Of a stretch of 54,327 bases of DNA, positions 43,006-51,425 are shown one piece after another. Origin of the DNA: Clostridium aciditolerans (GTDB taxonomy: Bacteria > Bacillota > Clostridia > Clostridiales > Clostridiaceae); assembly GCF_016316925.1 (NCBI RefSeq), contig NZ_JAEEGB010000039.1, forward strand, positions 1 to 54,327. The letters are read 5' to 3'. The translations under genes and the position numbers were made by a program. How positions within the stretch are numbered: position 1 is the stretch's first letter; each line of letters opens with the position of its first letter. Under the pieces are notes generated by a model. The model was not told the origin of the DNA. It did no database searches and saw only the letters and a program-made list of their open reading frames with translations.

Positions 43006-44721
43006 ATGAAGCATTTAAGAAAAGTATTAGTATTCTTATTAGTTGGTATTTTTACGCTATCATTCACAGCATGTGGAAGTTCAGCGAAAACATTTGAGGG
43101 ACAGGCTAAGGGTAAGAATGGAACAATTAAAGTAAAGGTTACAATTAAAGACAAAAAAATCACAAAGATTGATGTAGTTGAAAATCATGAATCAGAATTT
43201 ACAAAGGAAACATTTAAAAAGGTTATCGACAACATTATTGCAGCAAATAGTACAGATATAGATGCTATTTCTGGAGCAACTATAACAAGTTCAGCAATAA
43301 TTGCGGCAGTTGCAGATGCTGTTAAGAACTCAGGTATTGAGTTAACTGCAAAAAATGTTGATAAATCTTCAGCAAAAGTAGAAAATACATCAACAGATGT
43401 AGTAATAGTAGGAGCTGGTGGGGCAGGTCTTACAGCAGCTATTTCAGCAAAAGAAAAAGGTGCTAATGTTATACTTATAGAAAAAACAGCAGTTCTTGGA
43501 GGAAATACTAATTTTGCTACAGGCGGGTTAAATGCGGCTGGAACAAAATATCAAGAAGCAAAAGGAATTAAAGATAGTCCTCAATTATATATTGATGACA
43601 CTATGAAGGGTGGAAAAAACAAAAACAACCCTGATTTAGTAAAAGTATTAGCAGAAAAATCAGCAGATACAGTTAATTGGTTAACTGAAAGAGGTGCTGA
43701 CCTAAGCGATGTAGGAATAATGGGTGGATTAAGTGTTGAAAGAACTCACAGACCAAAAGGTGGAGCGCCTGTAGGAAATCACATAGTAGAAGTTCTATCA
43801 AAGAAGGCAAAAGATCTTAAAATTGATATAAGAACTGAAACAAAAGCAACAGAATTAATAGTTGAAGGAAATAAAGTTGTTGGTGTCAAAGCACAAAAGG
43901 GAAGCAGCAAATATGACATAAAAGCTAAGGCAGTTGTACTTACAACAGGCGGTTTCGGAGCTAACTTAGATATGGTTGCTCAATATGATCCAAAATTAAA
44001 AGGATTCCCTACTACTAACGCAGCAGGTGCTACAGGAGATGCTTTCAAAATGGTAGAACCATTAAATGTAGCTTTAGTAGATATGGATCAAATACAAATA
44101 CACCCATCTGTAGTACCAGGTAAAAGTAAGCTAATTACAGAAGCAGTTAGAGGTAATGGTGCTATATTAGTTAATAAACAAGGTAAGAGATTTGTAAATG
44201 AATTAGGAACAAGAGATGCTGTATCAGCAGCTATATTAAGCCAAGAAGACAAGACAGGCTATGTAGTATTTGATGAAAACGTTAGGAAGAGCTTAAGTGC
44301 TATTGAAGGATACATTAAAGAAGGCGTTGTAACTGAAGCTAACTCAGTTAAAGAATTAGCTGATAAGATGAAGTTCAATTCTGCTGAATTCGAGAAAACA
44401 ATTAATACATACAATGCATCAGTACAAGCTAAAAAAGATGCAGAGTTTGGAAGAGCCGATATGAAGTTTGAACTTAACAAACCTAAGTACTACGCAATTC
44501 CAGTTCAACCAGCTATACACCACACTATGGGTGGATTAAAGATAAACACAAATACTCAAGTTATAAATAAATTTGGACAAGTAGTTGAAGGATTATTTGC
44601 TGCTGGAGAAGTTACAGGTGGAGTTCACGGAGCAAACAGACTTGGAGGAAACGCTGTAGCTGATATCACAGTATTTGGTAGAATCGCTGGTGATAACGCA
44701 GCACAATTAGCAAAAAAATAA
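43006..44721 (+). CDS. Surface flavoprotein reductase (FMN_bind + fumarate reductase/urocanate reductase family)
   Basis: 571 residues. Lipobox SFTAC lipidates Cys23. The FMN_bind domain (about 28-110) has flavinylation motif SGATIT (89-94, Thr94). An FAD-binding fumarate reductase domain (about 130-570) follows, with VIVGAGGAGLTAAISA. Active-site segments of the flavocytochrome c family are present: ERTHRPKGG, TEAVRGNGAILVNKQGKRF, IHHTMGG and GANRLGGNAVAD. There are no haem-binding CxxCH motifs, so electrons should arrive through the covalent FMN. Likely substrates are fumarate, urocanate or other 2-enoates. AGGAGG precedes the ATG. Flavinylation would depend on ApbE (30180). Control by the adjacent two-component system and a Rex-like site is inferred. 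Confidence 0.92.
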   Translation: MKHLRKVLVFLLVGIFTLSFTACGSSAKTFEGQAKGKNGTIKVKVTIKDKKITKIDVVENHESEFTKETFKKVIDNIIAANSTDIDAISGATITSSAIIAAVADAVKNSGIELTAKNVDKSSAKVENTSTDVVIVGAGGAGLTAAISAKEKGANVILIEKTAVLGGNTNFATGGLNAAGTKYQEAKGIKDSPQLYIDDTMKGGKNKNNPDLVKVLAEKSADTVNWLTERGADLSDVGIMGGLSVERTHRPKGGAPVGNHIVEVLSKKAKDLKIDIRTETKATELIVEGNKVVGVKAQKGSSKYDIKAKAVVLTTGGFGANLDMVAQYDPKLKGFPTTNAAGATGDAFKMVEPLNVALVDMDQIQIHPSVVPGKSKLITEAVRGNGAILVNKQGKRFVNELGTRDAVSAAILSQEDKTGYVVFDENVRKSLSAIEGYIKEGVVTEANSVKELADKMKFNSAEFEKTINTYNASVQAKKDAEFGRADMKFELNKPKYYAIPVQPAIHHTMGGLKINTNTQVINKFGQVVEGLFAAGEVTGGVHGANRLGGNAVADITVFGRIAGDNAAQLAKK

Positions 44722-44800
44722 TTTTATATAACTAATTTAAATTTAAAATTTGTTTTTGTATTTAGTAAGTATTGAAAATCTTCAATAATACTATATATCA

Positions 44801-44836
44801 CAGGCTGTTAGCAATTATCGCTAGCGGCCTGTTTTA
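44801..44836 (+). terminator. Terminator of the reductase gene
   Basis: CAGGCTGTTAGC (44801-44812) pairs with GCTAGCGGCCTG (44820-44831), using two G-U pairs, followed by TTTTA. Confidence 0.8.
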
Positions 44837-44953
44837 TTGCATATTACCTCTCACTTATTAATAGGAGAGAAGAATTCCAAATTTAGTATAATTTTGGTGA
44901 GGCTGCTATTAGAAAGCTGATTTTTAATATTTAGTGAAAGAGTTTTTGTTCTA

Positions 44954-44982
44954 TTATCAATTTTAAAAAAATATGCTATAAT
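44954..44982 (+). promoter_or_regulatory. Putative promoter of the molybdopterin oxidoreductase gene
   Basis: TTATCA (44954-44959), 17 nt, TATAAT (44977-44982). The -35 is weak. Apart from the terminator, 44722-45049 holds nothing else I can identify. Confidence 0.45.
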
Positions 44983-45049
44983 TTTAAAAATATACAAGAA
45001 GGATAGTGTATTTAAAACTAGTATAAGCTTATAGGAGGTATTGCAAATT

Positions 45050-46993
45050 ATGAAAAGTCATGGATGTACTCTTGATTGTTTTGGATGCTGCAAATTAAAT
45101 GTTCATGTTGAAGATAATAAGGTAATAAAAATAGAAGCAGATAAAAACCATCCTTATACTAAGGGGATAATGTGCGAAAAGGGGAGAAATCATTTAAAAA
45201 GATTAAATGATAAAGACAGGCTATACTCTCCTATGAAAAAAGAAGATGGAAAATGGGTAAACATAAGCTTTGAAGAAGCTATAGATATAATTGTAGATAA
45301 ATTAAAGTATTATAAAGAAAAGTATTCTTCAAACTCCATAATGCATTACAGTGAATCTGGTTCAGGTTCTATATTAAAAGGAATAGAAGACATATTTTTT
45401 AACTTCTATGGGGGCATAACTAAAGCGGATGGAGGAACTTGTTGGAGTGCCGGCTCTAAAGCACAAAAGTATGATTTTGGATATAATAAATCACATTTTA
45501 TAGATGACGTTTTTAACTCAAAGAATATAATACTTTGGAGTAAGAATCCGGCAAATTCTCACATACAGTTGTTTCATAGAATAAAGCAGGCAAAGGAAAA
45601 GGGAATAAAAGTAATAGTAATAGATCCTCTTTGTACGGACACTGCTAATATTGCTGATATTCATATAAAAATAAATCCATCAACAGATGCTGCTCTTGCT
45701 ATGGCAATGGCAAAAATAATAATAGAAGAAAATCTGCAGGATACAGAATTTATAAAAGAAAATGTGATAGGTTTTGAAGAATACAAAGCTTATTTAGATA
45801 CTTTAGATATGAATTATCTATGTGATGAATGTGGTGTAGATATAAATACAATAAAAGAAATTACTTATCTTTATGCTAAAGAAAAATACAGCTCTATATA
45901 TATTGGGTATGGAGTTCAAAGATATAAAAATGGAGGCAACTCTATAAGAGCAATAGATGCTTTAGGAGCTATAACTGGAAGTATAGGTAAAAAGGGCGGG
46001 GGAGTAAATTACAGTAACAAGGTATATCCTGACGTGTTAAACTTAGATCCTTACAATAGTTATAAATATGCCTCAAAGGAAAGAGAAGTTGATTTAAATG
46101 AGTTTCCAGGTTTTGCAAAGGATAACCTAAAGGCTATATTTATAAGCAAGGCAAATCCTCTTAATCAGTGGCCCAATTTAAATGAATTTACAAAGGCATT
46201 TAAAAGCATAGAATTTAAGGTATGCATAGACATGTTTTTAACTGATACAGCAAAGCATTGTGATTTGGTTATTCCATGTACAAATACCTTAGAAACCGAG
46301 GATTTGTTATACACCTCAATGAGCAATCCATATATAATATATAATGAAAAATGTGTAGAGCCAAAGCACAAATTAATGGACGAATACTATTTCTTCAGGG
46401 AACTTGCAAAAAAGATGGAAATGAAAGAATATCCTTATGTACCTAAGAAGGAATATTTAGCACAAATTATAAAGCCTTTGGAAGAGAAGGGAATAACTCT
46501 TGAAAAGATAAAAAATGAGTATGTAACTATACAAGAAGATGATGTTGCATGGAAGGATTTAATATTTAAAACACCATCAAAGAAAATAGAGATGTATTCT
46601 GAAAGTGCAAAAAAGAATAATGTAAGTCCAATACCAATTTATATTAATGAGAAAAGCTCTAAGCTTAGACTTATAACTACTCATCCTAAAAGATCTTTAA
46701 TGTCTCAAAGCTTTAAAGATATAGACACAATGGCTGTAGCTAATATAAGTCAGAATACCGCTAAAAATTATAATTTACTTAACGGAGAAATTGTTACATT
46801 AAAGTCTGTCAATGGAGAAATAGATGTGCAGATAAATATAAATAATAAACTTATGGATAACATAGTTCACATGGAAATAGGCTGGTGGGAAAAAAGCTCA
46901 AATCCAAACTTCTTAACAGAAGGGGCAGTTTCTGATATGGGCAAACAAATAGCTTATTATGATACTTTTGTAGAAATAAAAAAGAAAAGTTAA
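45050..46993 (+). CDS. Molybdopterin (Mo/W-bisMGD) oxidoreductase
   Basis: Start at ATG 45050 (647 residues), with AGGAGG 11 nt upstream; the TTG at 45041 is too close to it. The N-terminal 4Fe-4S motif is C6-x3-C10-x3-C14-x27-C42, with an extra Cys13 beside it. The molybdopterin domain includes VIVIDPLCTDTANIADIH and LGAITGSIGKKGGG, and a dinucleotide-binding C-terminal domain (about 540-647) has MSQSFKDID. No Tat signal and no Fe-S or membrane subunit is encoded nearby, so it is probably a soluble cytoplasmic single-subunit enzyme. Substrate unknown; the proximity of the respiratory locus may or may not be meaningful. Confidence 0.88.
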   Translation: MKSHGCTLDCFGCCKLNVHVEDNKVIKIEADKNHPYTKGIMCEKGRNHLKRLNDKDRLYSPMKKEDGKWVNISFEEAIDIIVDKLKYYKEKYSSNSIMHYSESGSGSILKGIEDIFFNFYGGITKADGGTCWSAGSKAQKYDFGYNKSHFIDDVFNSKNIILWSKNPANSHIQLFHRIKQAKEKGIKVIVIDPLCTDTANIADIHIKINPSTDAALAMAMAKIIIEENLQDTEFIKENVIGFEEYKAYLDTLDMNYLCDECGVDINTIKEITYLYAKEKYSSIYIGYGVQRYKNGGNSIRAIDALGAITGSIGKKGGGVNYSNKVYPDVLNLDPYNSYKYASKEREVDLNEFPGFAKDNLKAIFISKANPLNQWPNLNEFTKAFKSIEFKVCIDMFLTDTAKHCDLVIPCTNTLETEDLLYTSMSNPYIIYNEKCVEPKHKLMDEYYFFRELAKKMEMKEYPYVPKKEYLAQIIKPLEEKGITLEKIKNEYVTIQEDDVAWKDLIFKTPSKKIEMYSESAKKNNVSPIPIYINEKSSKLRLITTHPKRSLMSQSFKDIDTMAVANISQNTAKNYNLLNGEIVTLKSVNGEIDVQININNKLMDNIVHMEIGWWEKSSNPNFLTEGAVSDMGKQIAYYDTFVEIKKKS

Positions 46994-47050
46994 CCTAAAG
47001 TTATCATTGGTTTTATTGTTATGAGACAATTTAATCCTCAGCAAATCAGA

Positions 47051-47081
47051 GTGGCAAAGGAATGATTCCTTTGCCACTTTT
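47051..47081. terminator. Terminator between convergent genes
   Basis: GTGGCAAAGGAAT (47051-47063) and ATTCCTTTGCCAC (47065-47077) with TTTT following on the + strand. Confidence 0.85.
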
Positions 47082-47105
47082 GGATTGAATTTATTGCATA
47101 TAGAT

Positions 47106-47810
47106 TTATTCGGTAATATCCAAACCACTATCTTGTAATTCCTCTGGTTCCTCAACTATCAATACATTATTTAAATTAGATTTTCTGTTATCTAAAGTGT
47201 TATGATTTATATGTTTTGTAATCATATCTTCAGATGGATTCATTAAGAACTTTTCTAAAAAAATTCTGCCTTCTGGAGAATTGGCTACAGCATGATGTTT
47301 TCCGCCACTTACATAATAAACCCAAGAATAACCACTGTTTATTACTTTATCTAAATCTTCCTTATCAATTAAGGTTTTCTCTTTTTTTATTCCATGTTTA
47401 TCTCTAAGTATTATAGCGATAGTTTCCGAGTCCACATCTTCATAATCATTAACTACTGCATTTTGATTATATACTTCTATATTACATCTTCTGTTGTCTA
47501 AAGTATCTCCATTAATATGTCTAATAGGAGTTTTAGTGTGTACACCTAAAATAAATGAATGTAAAGATTGTTTCTCTTTAGACTTTTTACCACCAGGGGA
47601 ATAAACTAGGCTCTGCACCAGATAGCTATTAAAATCTTTGTTCCACTCTGGAAACCACAGACCTTTGTCTAATACCATTTTTAAATCATCAGTATCTATT
47701 TTAGTATCAATAATTTTACCATCTTTTTTTCTTAGTTTTATATATGCAGTATCTCCCTTTACTTCATATTCATTAGCTTTTAATTCCTGTTTGCTATTTA
47801 TAATAATCAC
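47106..47810 (-). CDS. Protein with two HNH-endonuclease-like motifs
   Basis: 234 residues, apparently an internal duplication. Each half has a strand-rich segment with KGLWFPEWNKD or NSGYSWVYYVSGG, then LHSFILG or LEKFLMNP, then RHINGDTLDNRRCNIE or KHINHNTLDNRKSNLN. The HIN-DTLDNRxxNL pattern belongs to HNH_3-type domains of phage and homing endonucleases. The first His of the HNH signature is kept in the first half (LHSF) but replaced by Glu in the second (LEKF). It may be a nuclease or a DNA-binding derivative. The start is a GTG at 47810 with only a weak Shine-Dalgarno; alternatives are ATT codons. No mobile-element partner is nearby. Confidence 0.65.
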   Translation of the reverse strand: MIIINSKQELKANEYEVKGDTAYIKLRKKDGKIIDTKIDTDDLKMVLDKGLWFPEWNKDFNSYLVQSLVYSPGGKKSKEKQSLHSFILGVHTKTPIRHINGDTLDNRRCNIEVYNQNAVVNDYEDVDSETIAIILRDKHGIKKEKTLIDKEDLDKVINSGYSWVYYVSGGKHHAVANSPEGRIFLEKFLMNPSEDMITKHINHNTLDNRKSNLNNVLIVEEPEELQDSGLDITE

Positions 47811-48006
47811 CGCTTTCTTTTGTTACTAGTACTATATATATAATTTTTGTGTCAGCATTTTTAATTATACCATAAATGTGAATTTTTTTATCCCATGGAA
47901 ATAGGGCTAGATTTGAAAATTGACATTATAGATAAATAATGTAAAATAATAATTAAGATAATTTAGACATTATAATATTTTATATGGTGATAAGGATGTG
48001 TTACTT

Positions 48007-48558
48007 TTGCTAGGACCTAAAATTAGAGAGATAAGACAGGAGAAAGGGTTAAAATTAAATGAATTAGCTGATAAAACAGGATTAACGGCTAGTTACCTTT
48101 CACAAATTGAGCGTAATCTTATTGATCCTTCCATCTCATCGCTAAGGAAAATTTCTGTTGAGTTAGAAGTACCTATTTATACATTTTTAACTGATGAAAG
48201 GAAGCAAAATGTGGTTATTCAAGCAGATAAACGAAAAAAGCTTGAGCTTCCTAATTCCAGTATTGTATACGAATTTGTTACTCCTATGGCTTCAGATAAA
48301 GAAGTAAATTCTAAAATGGAGATTATATATTTTCAATTGGACCCCTGCAGCTGGAGCAATGATGAATTAATGATACATCCGGCAGACGAATGTATATTTA
48401 TAATTGAAGGTACTGTTGAAGTATATCTATCGGAAGAAAAGCATACCTTAAATAAAGGTGATAGCATTTACATACAAGAAAACATTCCACATAGGTTTTA
48501 TAACCCAACTTCCGAAAAAGTTATTGGTATAAGCAATATATGTCCACCTATATATTAG
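48007..48558 (+). CDS. XRE-cupin transcriptional regulator
   Basis: I prefer TTG 48007 (184 codons including the stop), 10 nt from AAGGA, giving LGPKIREIRQEKGLKLNELA as expected at the family N-terminus; GTG 47998 is too close to that site. The helix-turn-helix covers about 5-60, with TGLTASYLSQIERN as the recognition part. A cupin_2 barrel (about 105-180) includes HPADECIFIIEGTVEVYL and an IPHRFYNPT metal-site strand. Such proteins repress or activate amine, polyamine or amino acid genes after binding a small ligand. No adjacent gene is an obvious target. Confidence 0.85.
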   Translation: MLGPKIREIRQEKGLKLNELADKTGLTASYLSQIERNLIDPSISSLRKISVELEVPIYTFLTDERKQNVVIQADKRKKLELPNSSIVYEFVTPMASDKEVNSKMEIIYFQLDPCSWSNDELMIHPADECIFIIEGTVEVYLSEEKHTLNKGDSIYIQENIPHRFYNPTSEKVIGISNICPPIY

Positions 48559-48560
48559 TT

Positions 48561-48607
48561 AAGAATTAAGAGTTAACAATTGTGGAGGATTTTCCTCCTA
48601 GTAACTC
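48561..48607. repeat. Small palindromic repeat
   Basis: GAGTTA (48570-48575) and TAACTC (48602-48607) enclose an inner GGAGGA/TCCTCC hairpin (48584-48589, 48593-48598). It looks like a fragment of a small interspersed element just after the regulator gene. Confidence 0.45.
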
Positions 48608-48683
48608 ATATTACTGGTACACCAAGTGCTTTACCTTTAATATCTCATAATTCTATATCTTATTGCAGATATTGCACTCATAA

Positions 48684-48993
48684 TTACAGATCCTGACAGT
48701 AATGTTTTATTGAAAGGGATCCTTTCCAAATTAAATAACTTTTTAATTTTTTTAGTACTTCTTCAGCAGCATCAAGAAATCCCCATACTTCTACTTCACC
48801 AATTCCTATAATTCCTTCATCTGTATTTGAACTAACAATTTTAGATGGAGAGTTATCATCAAGCTCTTTACTCTTCTTAACATGCATAGAATTAAGAATA
48901 TCTATCTTAATTCTATTTTGTATGAGAAATTTTGCTAAATAAAACCAATAGTGGCCTGTAGGTTCCATACTTACAATTAAAGTACTAGTCTTT
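48684..48993 (-). pseudogene. IS110 family transposase remnant
   Basis: Translation from 48993 gives STLIVSMEPTGHYWFYLAKF and later MHVKKSKELDDNSPSK, the conserved early part of the IS110 DEDD transposase. The first catalytic segment upstream is missing. After about 45 residues the homology stops, and an unrecognised tail of about 50 residues (VEVWGFLDAAEEVLKK region) runs to the stop. The serine-nucleophile C-terminal domain is absent. No terminal repeats are visible. The remnant ends about 60 nt before the secreted protein gene. The rest of 48608-48683 is empty. Confidence 0.75.
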
Positions 48994-49055
48994 CATTTTG
49001 AAATATAATTTTTATATGGTATACTATAATAAAAAATTCCATTGGAGGTAATAAA

Positions 49056-50537
49056 ATGAATAGGTTTATGAAAAACTTATCTGTAGTAATTTTAGGTGGC
49101 TCTTTATTAGCTACTCCTATAACTGTATTAGCAGCAGAGCCGCCTAAATATGACGATTGGATTATAAACCAAGCTACCCTAAACATTCGAGATAAAGAAG
49201 CACAAAAAGAACGTAAGCTTTGGGACTCTTATAGCGCTGACCAAAAATATAATAGAACCTATAAAAAATACGTTGATAAAATTGCTGAGTATAACAAAAA
49301 AATTACACTTCTAAGAGCAATGGTTGATGCAGATCCCAGCAAATTAATTAATGATGATGTAGATGCATTAAAATATCAGATTTCTGAAATGAATAAAGAA
49401 ATATCTGAAATTTCACTTGGAGAAAAATCTGGTAATAGCAAATTATATTTAGAGAAAAGTTGTACTCAATTAAGTACTGTAGCAGAAAAATTAGGATGGT
49501 ACAGCTTTTATAAATGTGTTAAAGCTGGTGAAATAGAAGAAATTAAAAAAGCTACTACAGAATTGGATGATGCAATAAAAACTTTTACAGAATATTTTTC
49601 AAACTGTTATAATTATTCTTTTATAACACAAAATAACGGATTTAATGCTACAGAAGTAAATATGGCTAATTCAGATCTGTACGAATTTACGAAAAAATAT
49701 ACAGAGAATTTAATGAAGTGCTATGATGATTTAGATTCAGCATATAAAGGTCTTGAAAAAGGCAAAGTTCAATATGATTTATTGGAATCAGCAAATAAAA
49801 ACATTACTAAGCCTGGTTATTTCGATGGTTTTACTTCTAATCAAACCATTGTAAGTAAAATAGTGGTCGCAGCTAATTCTGCTAAAGAAGCTTATAATGC
49901 ATTAGAAAGATATAACATTGATGTTATGACTGGAGATAAAGGCAGCGATAAAATTTTCAAAGAAAAATTTAGTACATTTAAAACAAAATTAGATGAATTA
50001 AAAGCTGAACTTACAAATTTAGAACAAAAGAATTCAACTCTTCAATACAAGGTAGATCAAGATGTGGAAGCAGCAAAGGCTGCAGAACGTCAATTTTTAG
50101 AAGATAAAGGCTTTAATTCTATGGAGGAATATGAAAAATTCTTAAAAGATCAGCAAAAATTAGTTACACAACAGCAAATAGCTGCCGAAGCTGAAAAAAT
50201 AAGTGCAGAAATAAAAAGACAAGAAGAAGAAAGAAAAGCTGAGATTGAAGCTGCTCATACAAAATGGCTAGATGAAAGAATTGATTTTGCTAAAGGACAA
50301 GCTAATCAAAATCATGATAAATCTTTCTATATGACTAAAGTTCAAAAAAACTTAAAAAGAGCGTATCTTAATAACACTTACCTTGGAACTATTTTAATGG
50401 AAAAACAATCTGAAGCTTATGATGTCATGTGGACTATTGCAAATAGTGGAAATGCTAATTTAAATTTATTACAGCAATTATACGACCAATATCCTAATGA
50501 TTTTATTAATATAGTATTTTTTTATAAAATGAAATAA
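49056..50537 (+). CDS. Secreted coiled-coil protein of unknown function
   Basis: 493 residues. The first about 27 residues (ending TPITVLAAEPP) are a Sec signal peptide with an Ala-x-Ala type cleavage site. The mature protein is Lys/Glu-rich and largely helical, with strong coiled-coil potential at about 60-130, 300-345 and 365-420, the last very rich in Glu and Ala. There is no LysM, SLH, choline-binding or sortase motif, so wall attachment is not evident. I recognise no family. GGAGGT precedes the ATG. It is monocistronic with a stable hairpin downstream, and lies just after an IS110 remnant. Confidence 0.7.
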   Translation: MNRFMKNLSVVILGGSLLATPITVLAAEPPKYDDWIINQATLNIRDKEAQKERKLWDSYSADQKYNRTYKKYVDKIAEYNKKITLLRAMVDADPSKLINDDVDALKYQISEMNKEISEISLGEKSGNSKLYLEKSCTQLSTVAEKLGWYSFYKCVKAGEIEEIKKATTELDDAIKTFTEYFSNCYNYSFITQNNGFNATEVNMANSDLYEFTKKYTENLMKCYDDLDSAYKGLEKGKVQYDLLESANKNITKPGYFDGFTSNQTIVSKIVVAANSAKEAYNALERYNIDVMTGDKGSDKIFKEKFSTFKTKLDELKAELTNLEQKNSTLQYKVDQDVEAAKAAERQFLEDKGFNSMEEYEKFLKDQQKLVTQQQIAAEAEKISAEIKRQEEERKAEIEAAHTKWLDERIDFAKGQANQNHDKSFYMTKVQKNLKRAYLNNTYLGTILMEKQSEAYDVMWTIANSGNANLNLLQQLYDQYPNDFINIVFFYKMK

Positions 50538-50633
50538 ATTTTAATTAGATTATACATGAATTTATGTAAATTAAATGTATATAAGGTGTTAGTAGATAAA
50601 TTTCTCCAATACGATCATTATATATTTGTGGGT

Positions 50634-50673
50634 TTCATTTATGGAGGCAAGGCTCATTGCCTCCATAAATGAA
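50634..50673 (+). terminator. Hairpin terminator after the secreted protein gene
   Basis: TTCATTTATGGAGGCAA (50634-50650) is perfectly complementary to 50657-50673 with a 6-nt loop. The T-run is poor. Confidence 0.65.
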
Positions 50674-50822
50674 GAATACATTCTTTAACTTAACTACTAA
50701 TTATTAGTTTAATTTATTGATATTTTTTCTGTTAGTATATTATTGATATAAGAATAAACCTCCATTAAATTTATTTTAGTTTCTCTACTTCTCTTCAATT
50801 AATGTAACATCCTCTTGTTTTT

Positions 50823-51245
50823 TTAGCATCTCTGCAATTTCGTATATTTCACTTCATCGAAACCTTCCATGTTAATTTTATCAGAATTAAATTTTGCCAT
50901 TCTTAAAATCATTTCTAAAGGTAATTGTCGTTCTTTACCTCTTCTTAAATTTTTATTTATACATATCTGCATTTGTGTTAAAAACACTATAGCTGCAGTT
51001 TTACAACCAATTTCTTTTGCTATTTTTAAAGTGGACTTTCTATTTTTGCTATTGGTATTAGTAGCATCAAAAACTACATCAACCCCTTCTAAGAGAGCAT
51101 TTTTTATCATATATTTGGCATTGTCAAATACTAAATTGTTAGTTTTTTCAAAGAACTCATAAGTGTCCATGAGTTCTTTTCTAATTTCATCACTGGAAAT
51201 AACAACTGTGTTTAATTTAGACCTATTTTCGAGAAAAATAAGCAT
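50823..51245 (-). pseudogene. Truncated AAA_33/polynucleotide kinase-like gene lacking the P-loop
   Basis: 140 codons. TVVISSDEIRKELM, VVFDATNTNSKNRKSTLKIA and the Arg-rich NLRRGKERQLP lid match the kinase family with Walker B and lid regions. The N-terminal strand and P-loop (GxxGxGKS), which should precede ENRSKLNTVVISSDE by about 15 residues, are not encoded. The reading frame upstream shows unrelated AT-rich sequence, and the ATG has no ribosome binding site. Without the P-loop it cannot bind ATP in the normal way, so I call it a decayed gene. Confidence 0.7.
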
Positions 51246-51425
51246 TTGAAGATTGATAAATTATTACATTTACACACAATTAAATAAGTATAACTTAATT
51301 TTTTAATAAATAATTAAAAAATGGTTGAATTTGCTTTTAATGTATAATAGAATGTTAATAAGAAGTAGGTTAATAAATACTTAAAAAATTAATAAATAAT
51401 TATTTGGTTTGGGGAGGGGAGCGTA

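Noticed and set aside
44259-44480. 73-codon minus-strand frame within the reductase gene
   Set aside because: Antisense to an intact conserved domain, without a ribosome site.
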